This document shows positions 1 to 4,734 of a stretch of 5,721 nt of DNA, one piece after another (positions within the stretch are counted from its first letter, which is position 1; every line of letters starts with the position of its first letter). The stretch lies in contig JAJAYH010000451.1 in assembly GCA_026786325.1 (NCBI GenBank), forward strand, positions 1 through 5,721. Direction: 5' to 3'. This DNA comes from Alkalinema sp. CAN_BIN05 (GTDB lineage Bacteria; Cyanobacteriota; Cyanobacteriia; Leptolyngbyales; Leptolyngbyaceae). The notes under the pieces are model-generated. The model worked only from the letters and a program-made list of their open reading frames with translations. It had not been told where the DNA came from and did not search any database. Both the position numbers and the translations under genes were made by a program.

Positions 1-554
1 ATCGGGGCTGAGAGTTGGGTTTCATCAATCATTTTGCAAAGCAGACGTTTTTCATCAATCCAGCGATAAGGTGTCCCATAGGCAGCATTCAAAATGGGAG
101 CGGTAACTTGTCTCGCTTGTTTAGTTTCGGCATTCAGAACCCATAGTTCTAATCCATTCGGTTTAATCCAAGTAAAGGCCAAAAGATTACCAGAATCGGA
201 CCATTTAAAATTAGTTAACTTCGCATCATCCGGTAAGTCTATGATAGTTCTGTTTTCTATATCATTCAGCAATTCGCCAACTGAAATTTTGGTATAAGGA
301 TTACTGCGGGCGCTGGTTCGTGTTTTAGGATTAATCCGAAAGCCACCAATACCCAGTTCAGGGTCTGCCAATGCCTCGATCGGAACCAGTTCAGTTCTCC
401 AAAATTCCACGAGCCAGCGGTGATTCGGAGATATGGAGACGGCGGGAGATGCTGGAGTATCGAGGATTTCAGCGATCGGGCTGGGCGGATTTTGCCAAGT
501 GGTCGGGTTGGAAATAGCTTGGGGGCGATCGGAGGCCATCGGGTGATGCTGCAT
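1..554 (-). CDS. S9-family serine peptidase (prolyl oligopeptidase / glutamyl endopeptidase-like), N-terminal part, truncated by window edge
   Basis: The minus frame from ATG at 554 stays open to base 1 (about 184 codons) with no stop, so only the N-terminus is present. After a short polar leader comes a W-x-x-PP-x-x-I-x-EILD-x-P-x-x-P stretch followed by an S-x-SP-x-x-RW blade strand, then segments such as KWSDSGNLLAF, LELWVLNAET and the YRWIDEKRLL region. These read as successive blades of the beta-propeller that precedes the catalytic alpha/beta hydrolase domain in S9 peptidases. From memory of the family, this opening most resembles the cyanobacterial/chloroplast glutamyl endopeptidase group, which degrades peptides in the cytosol or stroma. 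The Ser-Asp-His triad would lie outside the window, so activity cannot be judged. No signal peptide is visible. An in-frame ATG at 539 (residue 6) is an alternative start; neither has a clear Shine-Dalgarno. It lies 69 bp downstream of comM on the same strand. Family fairly sure, specificity uncertain. Confidence 0.75.
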   Translation of the reverse strand, partial: MQHHPMASDRPQAISNPTTWQNPPSPIAEILDTPASPAVSISPNHRWLVEFWRTELVPIEALADPELGIGGFRINPKTRTSARSNPYTKISVGELLNDIENRTIIDLPDDAKLTNFKWSDSGNLLAFTWIKPNGLELWVLNAETKQARQVTAPILNAAYGTPYRWIDEKRLLCKMIDETQLSAP

Positions 555-562
555 AGGAAAAG

Positions 563-596
563 GTTGCGCTAGAAGAATGTTTATGTCTAGCGTAAC
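563..596 (-). terminator. Inverted repeat between comM and the S9 peptidase gene; possible terminator or leader hairpin
   Basis: The arms at 567-573 (CGCTAGA) and 586-592 (TCTAGCG) are perfect complements around a 12-nt loop. They extend outward to 563 and 596 with one non-Watson-Crick position (566/593), giving 10 of 11 pairs. Read on the minus strand, the hairpin lies 28 nt after the comM stop and is followed by CTTTTCCT and then the peptidase ATG. It could end comM transcription weakly or structure the peptidase leader. The T-run is short and interrupted, so a terminator role is only possible. In plus-strand RNA the odd position becomes a G-U wobble and the stem is fully paired. Confidence 0.4.
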
Positions 597-623
597 GCAG
601 ATCAATTCTAAATTTATAATTTC

Positions 624-2150
624 CTATTGCATCCGATCGATCGTCCGATATTGAATTGCTTCTGCCACATGGGGAATACCAATTTCTGCATCACCATTTA
701 GGTCTGCGATCGTCCTTGATACTTTTAAAATCCGATCGCTTCCCCGCATAGATAAACCTAATTTTTTAATTGCATTTTCCAACAATGTTCGCGTACCATC
801 ATTAAGCTTGCACCATTCGCGCATGTGTTTACTTTGCATTTCGGCATTACAACGCAGATTTGTTTCTTTGAATCGGTGTTGCGATCGGCTTCTAGCGGCC
901 TGAACACGAGCATATACAGAACTTGATTCTTCACCAATGGTTTCTTGAACAATCTCTTCCGGTTTCAAACGGTTTACTCGAACTTGTAAATCAATTCGAT
1001 CCATCAATGGACCAGATAGTTTCGCCCAATACTTTTCACGGACGATCGGAGAACAAGTACAAGGCTGAATTGGATCGCCGTAATAGCCACAGGGACAGGG
1101 ATTAGTGCTGGCAACTAATGTAAATTGCGCGGGAAATGAGACAGATTGTCGGGCGCGAGAAATAGTAACGTGACCATCTTCGAGGGGTTGTCGCAAGAAT
1201 TCTAAAACATCTCGTTTAAATTCAGTAAGTTCATCCAAAAAAAGTATGCCTCGATGCGATAAAGAAATCTCACCCGGACGAGGAAAGCTACCGCCACCCA
1301 CCAATGCCGGACCGGATGCAGAATGGTGTGGACTACGGAATGGTCGAGTGGCGACGATCGAACCCTTATTTTTCAACAACCCCGCCACTGAATGAATCTG
1401 CGTTACTTCTAATGCTTCTTCAAAACTCATTTCCGGCATAATCGACGGCAATCTTCTCGCCAACATTGTTTTCCCACTTCCCGGCGGTCCCACAAAAATC
1501 AAATTATGTCCGCCCGCTGCCGAGATTTCTAGTGCTCGCCTTGCATGTGCTTGTCCTTTCACATCTCGCAAATCAAACTCAATATTCCGTCCTTGAGTCA
1601 GTTCCGCCATCCCATCAACTTCGGCTGGAAGAACTGATTCTGGGGCATTCAAAAACGCCGACACTTCCGATAAATGTTTGAATCCATACACATTCACTCC
1701 CTTCACCACCGCCGCCTCACGCACATTGTCAGCAGGAATCACCAGATTCTTAATCCCTAAAGATTCCGCCGCCGCCGCGATCGCCAACACACCCGCCACT
1801 GCCCGCAAGGTTCCATCAAGTGACAATTCACCCAAAAACAATGTATCGTCCAACCATTCGATCGGAATTTGTTCTGAAGATGCTAGTACTCCGACCGCGA
1901 TCGGCAAATCATAAATCGGCCCTTCTTTTCGCAAATCTGCCGGAGTCAAATTAATAATGATTCGCCGCATTGGAAAAACAAAACCAGAATTTTTAATCGC
2001 CGTTTTAACTCTTTCCCGACTTTCTTGAACCGCCGTATCAGGGAGTCCGACAACGATCGTAGCGGGCATCCCATTAGAAACATCCACCTCCACCCCAACC
2101 TTGACCGCATCAATGCCAATGAGCGAGGCACTCCAAATTCGAGATAGCAT
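624..2150 (-). CDS. comM: YifB/ComM-family AAA+ Mg-chelatase-like ATPase, DNA branch-migration helicase
   Basis: A 508-residue protein, the usual length for this family. Residues 1-170 form the N-terminal ChlI/Lon-like domain, with the typical GLPDTAVQESRERVK and INLTPADLRKEG stretches. The AAA+ core follows: Walker A GPPGSGKT at 221-228, a conserved FRSPHHSAS segment at 271-279, Walker B ILFLDE ending at D306-E307, sensor-1-like STN at 348-350 and the family CPCG motif at 352-355. DRID at 384-387 is the likely arginine-finger region, and sensor-2 Arg lies near RGSDR at 469-473. In transformable bacteria ComM is a hexameric helicase that extends incoming single-stranded DNA heteroduplexes by branch migration; that role is inferred here from family membership. 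I chose ATG 2150 over the in-frame TTG at 2156 because an AGGA lies 8 nt before the ATG but only 2 nt before the TTG, and because MLSRIWSASL fits the family start. All key motifs are intact. It is divergent from hinT, and the S9 peptidase gene follows it. Confidence 0.95.
   Translation of the reverse strand: MLSRIWSASLIGIDAVKVGVEVDVSNGMPATIVVGLPDTAVQESRERVKTAIKNSGFVFPMRRIIINLTPADLRKEGPIYDLPIAVGVLASSEQIPIEWLDDTLFLGELSLDGTLRAVAGVLAIAAAAESLGIKNLVIPADNVREAAVVKGVNVYGFKHLSEVSAFLNAPESVLPAEVDGMAELTQGRNIEFDLRDVKGQAHARRALEISAAGGHNLIFVGPPGSGKTMLARRLPSIMPEMSFEEALEVTQIHSVAGLLKNKGSIVATRPFRSPHHSASGPALVGGGSFPRPGEISLSHRGILFLDELTEFKRDVLEFLRQPLEDGHVTISRARQSVSFPAQFTLVASTNPCPCGYYGDPIQPCTCSPIVREKYWAKLSGPLMDRIDLQVRVNRLKPEEIVQETIGEESSSVYARVQAARSRSQHRFKETNLRCNAEMQSKHMREWCKLNDGTRTLLENAIKKLGLSMRGSDRILKVSRTIADLNGDAEIGIPHVAEAIQYRTIDRMQ
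1777..1784. repeat. HIP1 octamer GCGATCGC (in comM)
   Basis: A complete highly iterated palindrome 1, the hallmark repeat of many cyanobacterial genomes. It lies inside the comM reading frame, where it encodes ordinary family residues. Confidence 0.9.
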
Positions 2151-2158
2151 GGACAAAA

Positions 2159-2162
2159 TCCT
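2159..2162 (-). promoter_or_regulatory. Ribosome binding site that decides the comM start
   Basis: On the minus strand AGGA is followed by 8 nt and then the ATG at 2150. The same AGGA is only 2 nt from the upstream in-frame TTG at 2156, too close for normal initiation, which supports the shorter 508-residue product. Confidence 0.6.
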
Positions 2163-2222
2163 GATTATTCTAGGGTTTGAATTAATTTAAGATACCCGAA
2201 ATCCGTTTCCCAATAACTCCCG

Positions 2223-2228
2223 TAAAAT
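2223..2228 (+). promoter_or_regulatory. Possible -10 element for hinT
   Basis: TAAAAT matches the -10 consensus at five of six positions and would start transcription near 2235, leaving a leader of about 38 nt that contains the tandem repeat. No good -35 is seen at the expected distance, so this is weak. Confidence 0.25.
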
Positions 2229-2240
2229 AGAGAGGCCGGT

Positions 2241-2268
2241 TTCAACATTCACAATTCAACATTCACAA
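2241..2268 (+). repeat. Perfect tandem 14-bp direct repeat just upstream of hinT
   Basis: TTCAACATTCACAA occurs twice head to tail (2241-2254 and 2255-2268), and the next two bases (TT) begin a third copy. The array ends 4 nt before the hinT ATG at 2273, where a Shine-Dalgarno would sit, and the unit has no purine-rich SD motif. It is either a slippage duplication or a binding site in the leader; function unknown. Confidence 0.85.
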
Positions 2269-2272
2269 TTCT

Positions 2273-2641
2273 ATGACTCTCCCCGACACAAGCGCCAAAG
2301 CCAACCCGACCCTTTTCGGCAAAATTCTCCGCAAAGAAATCCCCGTCAACATCGTCTACGAAGACGAACTCTGCCTCGCCTTCCGCGATATCACGCCCCA
2401 AGCGCCCACCCACATCCTGATCATCCCCAAAAAGCACATTCCAAAACTGGCAGACGCAACACCCGAAGACCACGCGCTCCTCGGCCATTTACTGATTAAA
2501 ACCAAAGAAATTGCAGCCAGTGAGGGACTCACCAATGGTTATCGCACCGTGATCAACACCGGGGAGGACGGCGGGCAAACCGTGTATCATCTACACATTC
2601 ATCTGCTGGGTGGACGATCGCTCTCTTGGCCCCCCGGCTGA
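2273..2641 (+). CDS. hinT: Histidine-triad (HIT/HINT) nucleotide-binding protein
   Basis: A 122-residue protein, close to the 110-120 usual for the HINT branch. It opens with the family stretch LFGKILRKEIP (residues 14-24), then VYEDELCLAFRDI-x-PQAPTHILIIPKKHI (28-56). The histidine triad HLHIH lies at 106-110 within a GGQTVYHLHIHLLGG block, and the protein ends with the characteristic RSLSWPPG. Members are cytosolic dimers that hydrolyse purine nucleoside phosphoramidates and aminoacyl-adenylates; the middle His of the H-x-H-x-H motif is the nucleophile. The physiological substrate is not known from sequence. The gene has no Shine-Dalgarno and begins 4 nt after a tandem 14-bp repeat. Codons in its first half are strongly C-ending. 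recR follows 46 bp downstream on the same strand with no terminator between, so the two are probably cotranscribed. Confidence 0.95.
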   Translation: MTLPDTSAKANPTLFGKILRKEIPVNIVYEDELCLAFRDITPQAPTHILIIPKKHIPKLADATPEDHALLGHLLIKTKEIAASEGLTNGYRTVINTGEDGGQTVYHLHIHLLGGRSLSWPPG

Positions 2642-2687
2642 TTTGTGTTCTGCTTTAGTCCTGTGGTTTTGTTCTCTGGATTTTGTC

Positions 2688-3281
2688 ATGTATACCCGCC
2701 CACTTGCCCGTCTAATCGAACATTTCCAGCATCTCCCCGGAGTCGGACCCAAAACTGCCCAACGGCTTGCCTTACATATTCTCAAGCGTCCTGAAGCTGA
2801 AGTGGCGGCACTTGCTCAAGCGCTAATTGATGCTAAAAAACAAGTCGGAACTTGCTCCGTCTGTGGTCATCTGTCCGCCGATCCATTGTGCGACATTTGC
2901 AGTTCTCCAAAGCGGGATAATGGGATTATTTGTGTCGTGAGTGATTCGCGCGATCTGATTGCGCTGGAAAAAACACGAGAATATAAGGGCAAATATCATG
3001 TGTTGGGCGGATTGATTTCACCGATCGATGGCATTGGACCTGAACAATTAAACATTAAGGCGTTAGTCCAGCGGGTTAGTAAGCAAGAAGCGCGAGAAGT
3101 GATCATGGCGATCGCACCCAGCGTCGAAGGCGAAACCACGACCCTCTACGTCGCCCACTTAATCAAACCGTTTACAAAAGTCACTCGAATTGCCTTTGGG
3201 TTGCCCATGGGTGGTGATTTGGAATATGCCGATGAGGTGACATTAGCACGGGCGCTCGAAGGCCGACGGGAGCTGGAATAG
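2688..3281 (+). CDS. recR: Recombination mediator RecR (RecFOR pathway)
   Basis: A 197-residue protein, the family's usual size. The start MYTRPLARLIEHFQHLPGVGPKTAQRLAL gives the N-terminal helix-hairpin-helix (about residues 8-30, with the PGVGPKTAQR DNA-contact loop). A four-cysteine zinc motif follows at C56, C59, C68 and C71, then a Toprim domain at about 79-175 and the C-terminal GGDLEYADEVTLARAL segment. RecR forms ring-shaped oligomers and, with RecO and RecF, loads RecA onto SSB-coated single-stranded gaps. ATG 2688 is chosen because homology begins there. A GTG at 2610 in the same frame would add 26 residues with no family resemblance and would overlap hinT. The position where many RecR Toprim domains carry Glu (ICVVE) reads ICVVS here. 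There is no strong SD (CTGGA lies upstream). It is probably read from the hinT transcript. mazE follows after 65 bp. Confidence 0.96.
   Translation: MYTRPLARLIEHFQHLPGVGPKTAQRLALHILKRPEAEVAALAQALIDAKKQVGTCSVCGHLSADPLCDICSSPKRDNGIICVVSDSRDLIALEKTREYKGKYHVLGGLISPIDGIGPEQLNIKALVQRVSKQEAREVIMAIAPSVEGETTTLYVAHLIKPFTKVTRIAFGLPMGGDLEYADEVTLARALEGRRELE
3108..3115. repeat. HIP1 octamer GCGATCGC (in recR)
   Basis: A second complete HIP1 copy, within recR at the MAIAPS codons. It does not disturb the frame. Confidence 0.9.
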
Positions 3282-3301
3282 GTGAAAGAATAGCTTATGA
3301 T
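3273..3301 (+). promoter_or_regulatory. Candidate promoter of the mazEF pair
   Basis: TATGAT at 3296-3301 is a five-of-six -10 match. CTGGAA at 3273-3278, inside the last codons of recR, is a poor -35 (three of six) at the ideal 17-bp spacing. Transcription would begin near 3308 and place the palindrome at 3321-3345 in the leader. The alternative TATATT at 3301-3306 has no -35. Suggestive only. Confidence 0.3.
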
Positions 3302-3320
3302 ATATTTTGGATACCCGAAG

Positions 3321-3345
3321 TCAAACTAAAGGTTTGAGGTTCAAA
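3321..3345 (+). promoter_or_regulatory. Alternating palindrome over the mazE ribosome-binding site; candidate MazE/MazEF operator
   Basis: Three short arms alternate in orientation: TCAAAC at 3321-3326, GTTTGA at 3332-3337 and TCAAA at 3341-3345. The middle arm is perfectly complementary to either neighbour, with a 5-nt spacer on the left and 3 nt on the right, and the outer arms repeat at a 20-bp period, about two helical turns. The mazE Shine-Dalgarno GAGG (3336-3339) lies in the middle arm and right-hand loop, and the ATG at 3347 follows directly. MazE antitoxins bind DNA through their AbrB-like N-terminus and repress their own operon, so an operator is the natural reading. An RNA switch hiding the SD is an alternative. 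Confidence 0.45.
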
Positions 3346-3346
3346 T

Positions 3347-3589
3347 ATGCGTTCACAAATAGGTCAATGGGGAAACTCGTTAGCAGTCCGAATTCCCAAA
3401 TATGTTGTTGAAGCCCTGGATTTAAAGCCTAACGATTCAGTAGAATGTACTGTAGAAGATGGCAGATTAGTGTTAGTTCGGACTCAGATTTTGCCAGAGT
3501 TAACATTAGAAGAACTTCTCGCAGGAGTCATTGATCCGCCTGAACCTGAGGTCAATTGGGGTGGACCCATGGGGAATGAGATTTGGTGA
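3347..3589 (+). CDS. mazE: MazE-type antitoxin (AbrB/SpoVT-like DNA-binding domain)
   Basis: An 80-residue protein. Residues 1-45 form the swapped-hairpin AbrB/MazE fold, with the diagnostic QWGNSLAVRIPKYVVEAL (7-24), LKPNDSVECTVEDGRLVL and no missing segment. The acidic, Pro-rich tail (about 50-80) ends in VNWGGPMGNEIW and resembles the E. coli MazE C-terminus, which lies across the toxin and blocks its active site. MazE is the labile, protease-sensitive partner: it neutralises MazF and, alone or with MazF, represses the operon. ATG 3347 is supported by GAGG 7 nt upstream. The stop codon overlaps the start of the toxin gene, the classic order and coupling for this module. Family assignment is firm from the full-length pattern match; cognate pairing is inferred from position. 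Confidence 0.92.
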   Translation: MRSQIGQWGNSLAVRIPKYVVEALDLKPNDSVECTVEDGRLVLVRTQILPELTLEELLAGVIDPPEPEVNWGGPMGNEIW

Positions 3590-3918
3590 GCTATATTCCC
3601 AAGCGTGGACATTTCATTTGGATTAGTTTCGATCCGCAGGCTGGGCATGAGCAAATGGGAAATCGCCCAGCATTAGTTGTTAGTCATGATGGATTTAATA
3701 AAAGAATGGGGTTTGCATTTGTTTGTCCTATCAGCAATACAAAACGTCGGAATTCCTTCTATGTCGATATTCCAGATGGAGAGGTAGCGACTGGAGTGAT
3801 TATGATAGACCAGACTCGATCGTTGGATTTTAGCGCCAGAGGTGCACAGTTTATAGGCGAGTGTCCAGATCTCTTACTTCAAGATGTTCTCAGAAGAATC
3901 AAGCCCATCCTATTTTGA
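3586..3918 (+). CDS. mazF: MazF/PemK-type toxin, mRNA interferase
   Basis: About 110 residues, normal for MazF. The N-terminal block RGHFIWISFDPQAGHEQMGNRPALVVS matches the family signature; E22 and R27 (numbered from GTG 3586) correspond to the catalytic Glu and the conserved Arg. The VCPIS motif at 46-50 has Ser where most members have Thr. The C-terminal half carries the conserved GVIMIDQTRSLDFSARGAQFIG pattern and ends in a helix (DLLLQDVLRRIKPIL). MazF toxins form dimers that cut single-stranded RNA at short specific sequences, arresting growth; the target sequence cannot be read from this protein. I prefer GTG 3586, which overlaps the mazE stop as GTGA (4 nt) and implies translational coupling. 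TTG at 3583, one codon earlier, has GGGGA 7 nt upstream and is possible (product then starts MVSYIPK). The gene looks intact. It converges with the response-regulator gene. Confidence 0.92.
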   Translation: MSYIPKRGHFIWISFDPQAGHEQMGNRPALVVSHDGFNKRMGFAFVCPISNTKRRNSFYVDIPDGEVATGVIMIDQTRSLDFSARGAQFIGECPDLLLQDVLRRIKPILF

Positions 3919-3935
3919 TCGGTAATCTATGTCTT

Positions 3936-3974
3936 AAAAAAAAGCGATCGCAAAGACTTAACTTTGTACGATCG
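3936..3974 (-). terminator. Intrinsic terminator of the response-regulator gene, with a HIP1 octamer in its stem
   Basis: On the minus strand, 26 nt past the stop at 4000, CGATCG (3969-3974), a 2-nt TA bulge and CAAAG (3962-3966) pair with CTTTG (3951-3955) and CGATCG (3945-3950) around a 6-nt loop. That is an 11-bp stem. After one more base (C at 3944) come eight T residues (3936-3943), the textbook arrangement for Rho-independent termination. On the plus strand the stem is followed by ATTTTAAGG, so it may also weakly stop mazF transcripts. The HIP1 octamer at 3944-3951 forms part of the stem. Confidence 0.7.
3944..3951. repeat. HIP1 octamer GCGATCGC (intergenic, in terminator stem)
   Basis: The third complete HIP1 copy and the only intergenic one, between the convergent mazF and response-regulator genes. 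Its CGATCG core pairs with a second CGATCG at 3969-3974 to build the terminator stem. Confidence 0.9.
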
Positions 3975-3999
3975 ATTTTAAGGTTGAAAATTCTGAAAC

Positions 4000-4551
4000 C
4001 TATTTTAGTTTCGCCTTGATGAAGGCCAAGATTTGCGCCTGTTGCTTCTTTAGCGCATCGACTTCGGCTTGAAGCTTTGTCACTTTTGCTGTTAAGGCCG
4101 TCAGATCTCCGCCTCCGACTGCCGCACCTGTTACGGTTGGAGCCGAAACTGCTGAAACTGCCACCGCTGGGCGACGTTTTGCCTTAGCCATAGAGAGCTT
4201 GATGGCTTCGATCAATTGCTTTTGGTCAAAGGGCTTTTGGACAAATTCAAAGTACTCAAACGGCTCTTTGATTTTCTCCGTTACTTCTTCCTTTCGACCT
4301 GACATCAACACCAACGGAATCGACTGAAGATCGGCCTGAGCCTGGATTTGTTGGAACACTTCCCACCCGCTCATACGAGGCAACAGGAAATCCAACATAA
4401 TCAACGTCGGACGTTCTTGGCGAACTAAGTTGATACCCTGTACACCATCCTTCGCTTCGAGGACTTCAAAGTTACCCTTCGGCAGCATGTCACGGACCAT
4501 ATTTCGGATGACCGCGCTGTCGTCGATTACTAAGACTTTATGACTTGCCAC
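4000..4551 (-). CDS. Single-receiver response regulator with Ala-rich linker and C-terminal coiled coil
   Basis: A 183-residue protein. Residues 4-122 form a CheY-like receiver with all phosphorylation residues: the acidic pair D10-D11, phospho-acceptor D54 (in IMLDFLLPRMSGWEV), switch Ser S84 (LMSGRKEE) and K106 (QKPFDQ). Residues 123-128 are basic, 129-148 an Ala/Val/Gly-rich flexible linker. About 149-183 form a predicted coiled coil with hydrophobic positions at 153, 157, 160, 164, 167, 174 and 178. There is no winged-helix, HTH, GGDEF or other output domain, so signalling is probably by protein-protein contact, perhaps through oligomerisation of the tail. The start is GTG 4551, backed by a strong AAGGGGAG 7 nt upstream. 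No histidine kinase is adjacent, so its partner is unknown. It converges with mazF, is divergent from lipA, and ends before a good terminator. Receiver assignment is firm; the role is unknown. Confidence 0.92.
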   Translation of the reverse strand: MASHKVLVIDDSAVIRNMVRDMLPKGNFEVLEAKDGVQGINLVRQERPTLIMLDFLLPRMSGWEVFQQIQAQADLQSIPLVLMSGRKEEVTEKIKEPFEYFEFVQKPFDQKQLIEAIKLSMAKAKRRPAVAVSAVSAPTVTGAAVGGGDLTALTAKVTKLQAEVDALKKQQAQILAFIKAKLK

Positions 4552-4558
4552 AATTCAA

Positions 4559-4566
4559 CTCCCCTT
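4559..4566 (-). promoter_or_regulatory. Strong Shine-Dalgarno of the response-regulator gene
   Basis: AAGGGGAG on the minus strand, 7 nt before the GTG at 4551, is the best ribosome-binding site in the window. It confirms the non-ATG start and suggests efficient translation. Confidence 0.8.
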
Positions 4567-4621
4567 ACGAATAACTGCACTCGGTATATTAGATTCAATA
4601 CGGTTTACGCTGGATATTGAT

Positions 4622-4671
4622 GGAGTTTTGATGACTCCTATTCCTGATCACTCATGTAATTTGAGTATTAT
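4622..4671 (+). promoter_or_regulatory. Two small inverted repeats and a -10-like box in the response regulator/lipA divergent region
   Basis: GGAGT (4622-4626) pairs with ACTCC (4634-4638), and ACTCA (4650-4654) pairs with TGAGT (4662-4666). Both have 5-bp arms, 7-nt spacers and the shared core ACTC/GAGT. The second abuts TATTAT at 4666-4671, a five-of-six -10 box; TTCCTG at 4641-4646 is a poor -35 at a long 19-bp spacing. Together this could be an operator-promoter for lipA, with a leader of nearly 60 nt. Arms this short can arise by chance. The rest of the 183-bp gap shows only the Shine-Dalgarno of the divergent gene. Confidence 0.25.
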
Positions 4672-4734
4672 AGAGGGACGCTCATCTATTGTGCCCTAAT
4701 CTTCTCAGTTCACACCTCTAATTTTGTAACCAAG

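Noticed and set aside
94..297. Plus-strand open frame opposite the S9 peptidase, and similar frames opposite comM and lipA
   Set aside because: They are antisense shadows of well-supported genes, with no family resemblance or start signals.
2151..2156. TTG start for comM two codons upstream of the ATG
   Set aside because: The AGGA motif would be only 2 nt away, and an ATG with 8-nt spacing is available.
2167..2172. TAGAAT on the minus strand as a -10 box for comM
   Set aside because: Transcription would start inside the comM Shine-Dalgarno, and there is no -35 match.
2173..2197. GGGT...ACCC with a central AATTAATT between comM and hinT as an operator
   Set aside because: Only the four outer bases and an AT-only core pair; the bases between them are mismatched.
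2191..2200. GATACCCGAA shared by the hinT upstream region and the mazE upstream region (3310-3319)
   Set aside because: Several identical 10-mer pairs are expected by chance in a sequence of this length, and the flanking bases do not match.
2610..2687. GTG-initiated 26-residue N-terminal extension of RecR overlapping the end of hinT
   Set aside because: The extra residues have no family resemblance; RecR homology starts exactly at the ATG at 2688 and gives the normal length.
3116..3817. Absence of CGATCG across the end of recR and the mazEF region as a sign of recent transfer
   Set aside because: Gaps of similar size occur over hinT (2055-2613) and the response regulator (3975-4748), so the depletion is not specific to mazEF.
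3981..4001. AGGTT/AACCT stem directly after the response-regulator stop as its terminator
   Set aside because: It has only 5 bp and a large loop; the stem at 3945-3974 followed by eight T residues is far better.
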